64,000 bases of DNA. It comes from Azoarcus indigens (GTDB lineage: Bacteria; Pseudomonadota; Gammaproteobacteria; Burkholderiales; Rhodocyclaceae). Each line of letters starts with the position of its first letter. Position 1 is the stretch's first letter. Shown in pieces: positions 61,591-64,000 of this stretch. Under the pieces are notes generated by a model. The model had not been told where the DNA came from. It worked only from the letters and a program-made list of their open reading frames with translations, and did not search any database. The position numbers and the translations under genes were made by a program. The stretch is from contig NZ_SNVV01000002.1 of NCBI RefSeq assembly GCF_004361735.1, positions 1 to 64,000 on the forward strand. The letters are read 5' to 3'.

Positions 61591-61959
61591 ATGAACAAGC
61601 TGCCCCCTCTCGCGCTGCATGTCGCCGTGCTGCTCTGTGTGGCCTTCGCCTCCGCCTATGCGTCCGCCTCGGTCGCCGGCGGTGGCGAGCCGCGACTCGA
61701 GCGCCAGCGGGAACTGGTCCGGCTGGTGCGGCAGGATTGCGGCTCCTGTCATGGCCTCAGCCTGGCCGGTGGCCTGGGGCCGGCGCTGCTGCCGGCGGCG
61801 GTGGCGGAGAAGCCGGTGGAACTGCTGGTCGGCACCATCATGGACGGCCGCCCCGGCACCGCGATGCCCGGCTGGTCGCGCTTCGTCAGCGCGCCGGAGG
61901 CCGAGTGGGTGGTGCGCCAGCTGATCGCCGGCTTTCCGCAGGATGGAGGCGGACAATGA
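61591..61959 (+). CDS. nirC: Small cytochrome c55x of the nir cluster
   Basis: A 122-residue protein from ATG at 61591 (MNKLPPLALHVAVLL), with AGGA 9 bases upstream. A signal peptide is followed by a single haem motif, CGSCH, in RQDCGSCHGLSLAGGLGPAL, and a Met ligand candidate in GTAMPGWSRF. NirC cytochromes donate electrons to NirS or take part in d1 insertion. Its stop overlaps the nirF start (ATGA). Confidence 0.92.
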   Translation: MNKLPPLALHVAVLLCVAFASAYASASVAGGGEPRLERQRELVRLVRQDCGSCHGLSLAGGLGPALLPAAVAEKPVELLVGTIMDGRPGTAMPGWSRFVSAPEAEWVVRQLIAGFPQDGGGQ

Positions 61960-63152
61960 CGATCCGCCTGCCCCGCCTGTCATTGCCGCAACTGTGCGCC
62001 GTCGCGCTTGCCACCCTCCTGCTCGCCGCCTGTAGCAGCACGCCGGCGCCGCGCGGCACCGGCGACCTTGGCCTGGTCATCGAGCGCGCCAGCGGCCAGG
62101 TGGCGGTGGTGGAAACCACCGGCCGCAGCCGGCTGGCCACGGTGCAAGGGCTGGGCGATCTCTCCCATGCGCACGTCACCTATTCCCGCGACGGCCGCTA
62201 CGGCTATGTGTTCGGCCGCGACGGCGGGCTGACCAAGGTGGATCTGCTGCTGGGCCGCATCGACCGCCGGGTGGTGCAGGCGGGCAACTCCATCGGCGGC
62301 TCCATCTCGCAGGACGGCCGGCTGGTGGTGGCGCAGAACTACGATCCCGGCGGCATCCGGGTGTTCGACGCCGACACCCTGGAGCCGCTCTCCGAGGTGC
62401 CGGCGGAATACGCGCCCGGCTTCCGCTCCAAGGTGGTCGGCCTGGCCGATCTGCCCGGCCAGCGCTTCGCCTATGCGCTGTTCGAGGCTGGCGAGATCTG
62501 GGTGACGGACCTTTCCGACCCGCGCCAGCCGCGCACCCAGCGCTACCCTGCCGGCCGCCAACCCTATGACGCACTGGTGACGCCGGACGGCCGCCACTTC
62601 ATCGCCGGCCTGTTCGGCGAAGACGGCCTCGCGCTGCTGGACCTGTGGCACCCGGAGCAGGGCGTGCGCAAGATCCTCTCAGGCTACGGCCGCGGCGAGC
62701 AGCCGCTGCCGGTGTACAAGATGCCGCACCTGCGCGGCTGGGCGGTGGCCGGCGACTACGCCTGGCTGCCCGCCATCGGCCGCCACGAGGTGCTGGTGGT
62801 GGATACCCGCGACTGGCGCGAGGTGGCGCGGGTGCCGGTGCACAGCCAGCCGGTGTTCGTCATGGCGCGGCCGGATGGCCGCCAGGTGTGGGTGAATTTC
62901 GCCTTCCCGGACAACGGCAAGCTGCAGGTCATAGACACCGAAAGCCGCAGCGTGGTGGAGACCCTGGAGCCGGGCAGGGCGGTGCTGCACATGGAATTCA
63001 CCCCGCGCGGCGAAGCGGTGTGGGTTTCCGCCCGCGACGACGACAAGGTGGTGGTGTACGACACCGAGACCCGCCGCCCGCTGGCCGAACTGCCGGCGGC
63101 CAAGCCCAGCGGCATCTTCTTCACCAGCCGCGCGGCGCGCACCGGTTTCTGA
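61956..63152 (+). CDS. nirF: Haem d1 biosynthesis/insertion protein NirF
   Basis: 398 residues starting MTIRLPRLSLPQLCAVALATLLLAACSSTPAP, a lipoprotein signal with lipobox LLAAC, so the protein is anchored in the periplasm. It is a d1-type beta propeller like NirS but lacks the haem c domain: GQVAVVETTGRSRLATVQGLGDLSHAHVTYSRDGRYGYVFGRDGGLTKVDLL at the start and KPSGIFFTSRAARTGF at the end. NirF catalyses a late step of haem d1 synthesis. It overlaps nirC and is followed 10 bp later by nirD. Confidence 0.94.
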   Translation: MTIRLPRLSLPQLCAVALATLLLAACSSTPAPRGTGDLGLVIERASGQVAVVETTGRSRLATVQGLGDLSHAHVTYSRDGRYGYVFGRDGGLTKVDLLLGRIDRRVVQAGNSIGGSISQDGRLVVAQNYDPGGIRVFDADTLEPLSEVPAEYAPGFRSKVVGLADLPGQRFAYALFEAGEIWVTDLSDPRQPRTQRYPAGRQPYDALVTPDGRHFIAGLFGEDGLALLDLWHPEQGVRKILSGYGRGEQPLPVYKMPHLRGWAVAGDYAWLPAIGRHEVLVVDTRDWREVARVPVHSQPVFVMARPDGRQVWVNFAFPDNGKLQVIDTESRSVVETLEPGRAVLHMEFTPRGEAVWVSARDDDKVVVYDTETRRPLAELPAAKPSGIFFTSRAARTGF

Positions 63153-63162
63153 GGTGGACATC

Positions 63163-64000
63163 ATGGACGCCGCCCGCTTCCGCCTGCTCAACGACTGGCA
63201 GCATGACTTCCCCCGCGTGGAAACGCCTTACGCCGAGCTGGCACAGACCGTCGGCATGGACGCGGAGGCGGTGCTGGCCGCCTACCGCGCGTGGTTGCAC
63301 GAAGGCACGGTGAGCCGCATCGGCCCGGTGGTGGCCAGCGGCCGGGTGGGCGCCAGCGCGCTGGTGGCGCTGGCGGTGCCGTCGGCACGGCTGGCGGAGG
63401 TGGCGGCGCGGGTGAGCCAGCTCAGCGCGGTCAATCACAACTACGAGCGCGAGCATCTCTACAACCTGTGGTTCGTCGCCACCGCCGGCAGCGCGGCGCA
63501 GTTGCAGGAAACGGTGGAGCGCATCGCCGTCGCCACCGGCTGCGCGCCGCTGCTGCTGCCGATGGAAGAGGCCTACCACATCGACCTCGGCTTCGATCTC
63601 GGCTTCCGCCCCGAATACGGCGGGCGGCAGGTGCAAACGCCCTGGCAGGCCGCCGCGCCCTGTCGGCTGGCGGAAGGCGAGCGCGCGCTGCTGGGCGTGC
63701 TGCAGCATGGCCTGCCGGCGGTGGCGCGGCCGTATGCGGCGGTGGGCGAACGGCTCGGCCTGTCCGGCGCGGCGGTGTGCGCCATGGTGGATGGCTGGCT
63801 GCTTTCCGGCCTGCTGCGCCGCTTCGGCGTGGTGGTGCGGCACCACGAGCTGGGCTATGCCGCCAATGCCATGTGCGTGTGGGATGTGGCGGATGAGGAA
63901 GTGGCCGATTTCGGCCGCCGCCTCGGCGCCGAGGCCGGCGTCACCCTGTGCTACCGCCGCCGCCGCGCGCTGCCGCAGTGGCGCTACAACCTGTTCTGCA
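63163..64000 (+). CDS. nirD: Sirohaem decarboxylase, NirD-NirL-type fusion (truncated by window end)
   Basis: At least 279 residues before the window ends, starting MDAARFRLLNDWQHDFPRVETPYAELAQTVGMDAEAVLAAYRAW. Two AsnC/Lrp-like HTH plus ligand-domain units follow one another: GTVSRIGPVVASGRVGASALVALAVP with HNYEREHLYNLWFVATA, then a second HTH (ARPYAAVGERLGLSGAAVCAMV) with GVVVRHHELGYAANAMCVWDV and CYRRRRALPQWRYNLFC. Separate NirD is about 150 residues, so this is a NirD-L-type fusion. It removes carboxyl side chains from 12,18-didecarboxysirohaem precursors in haem d1 synthesis. The C-terminus lies beyond the window. Confidence 0.88.
   Translation, partial: MDAARFRLLNDWQHDFPRVETPYAELAQTVGMDAEAVLAAYRAWLHEGTVSRIGPVVASGRVGASALVALAVPSARLAEVAARVSQLSAVNHNYEREHLYNLWFVATAGSAAQLQETVERIAVATGCAPLLLPMEEAYHIDLGFDLGFRPEYGGRQVQTPWQAAAPCRLAEGERALLGVLQHGLPAVARPYAAVGERLGLSGAAVCAMVDGWLLSGLLRRFGVVVRHHELGYAANAMCVWDVADEEVADFGRRLGAEAGVTLCYRRRRALPQWRYNLFC

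Overview
The window is GC-rich, densely coded and built of short, often ATGA/GTGA-overlapping operons. Its gene content points to a denitrifying betaproteobacterium of the Rhodocyclales type (Thauera/Azoarcus-like): a cytochrome cd1 (nirS) nitrite reductase cluster, a TTQ aromatic amine dehydrogenase cluster, periplasmic c-type cytochromes and a two-partner secretion system. The lineage is inferred from gene content only; there is no rRNA or tRNA gene here to confirm it.

Region by region. 1-1160: two small integron gene cassettes on the minus strand with matching attC core sites and no integrase in view. 1443-5451: a Fur-box-preceded ferric-iron ABC importer (binding protein, fused permease, ATPase), convergent with an ACR3/BASS-family exporter (5515-6498). 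6499-7829: a GC-rich dyad-repeat stretch and a frameshifted OmpR-type regulator pseudogene. 7875-11343: a TerB-like protein, then a 7TMR-DISM histidine kinase divergent from an OmpR-type regulator. 11518-21652: a two-partner secretion pair (TpsB plus a 2516-residue TpsA), followed after a strong terminator by a SapC-family gene. 22067-25917: a polar amino acid ABC importer and a FadR-type regulator with a perfect palindromic operator candidate.

26589-44255 is the most interesting part. It holds a Tat-exported amidase; a Tat-exported FAD oxidoreductase with an NTF2-like partner; overlapping AraC and LuxR regulators; the DUF1329/DUF1302/RND/YCF48 envelope module; and an aromatic amine dehydrogenase operon (aauBEDA) ending in two cytochromes c. 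Three of these operons (amidase, envelope module, aau) share a roughly 44-bp promoter element, with a weaker version before the FAD gene. I read this as one co-regulated envelope/periplasmic regulon for hydrophobic amides or amines: uptake, amide hydrolysis, amine oxidation, and electron delivery to cytochromes c. The individual protein families are known; the joint regulon is inference.

45373-51488: an operon with an opine-dehydrogenase-like enzyme, a 3-hydroxyacyl-CoA dehydrogenase, an SsuABC-like importer with two different permeases, and a MarR regulator. 51543-56334: a TetR regulator divergent from a DUF1348 gene across a long inverted repeat, a periplasmic-sensor GGDEF/EAL protein with a degenerate GGDEF motif, and an SDR. 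56341-64000: nirE divergent from nirS-nirT-(EBDH-like cytochrome)-(cupredoxin), then nirC-nirF-nirD(L), running off the window end.
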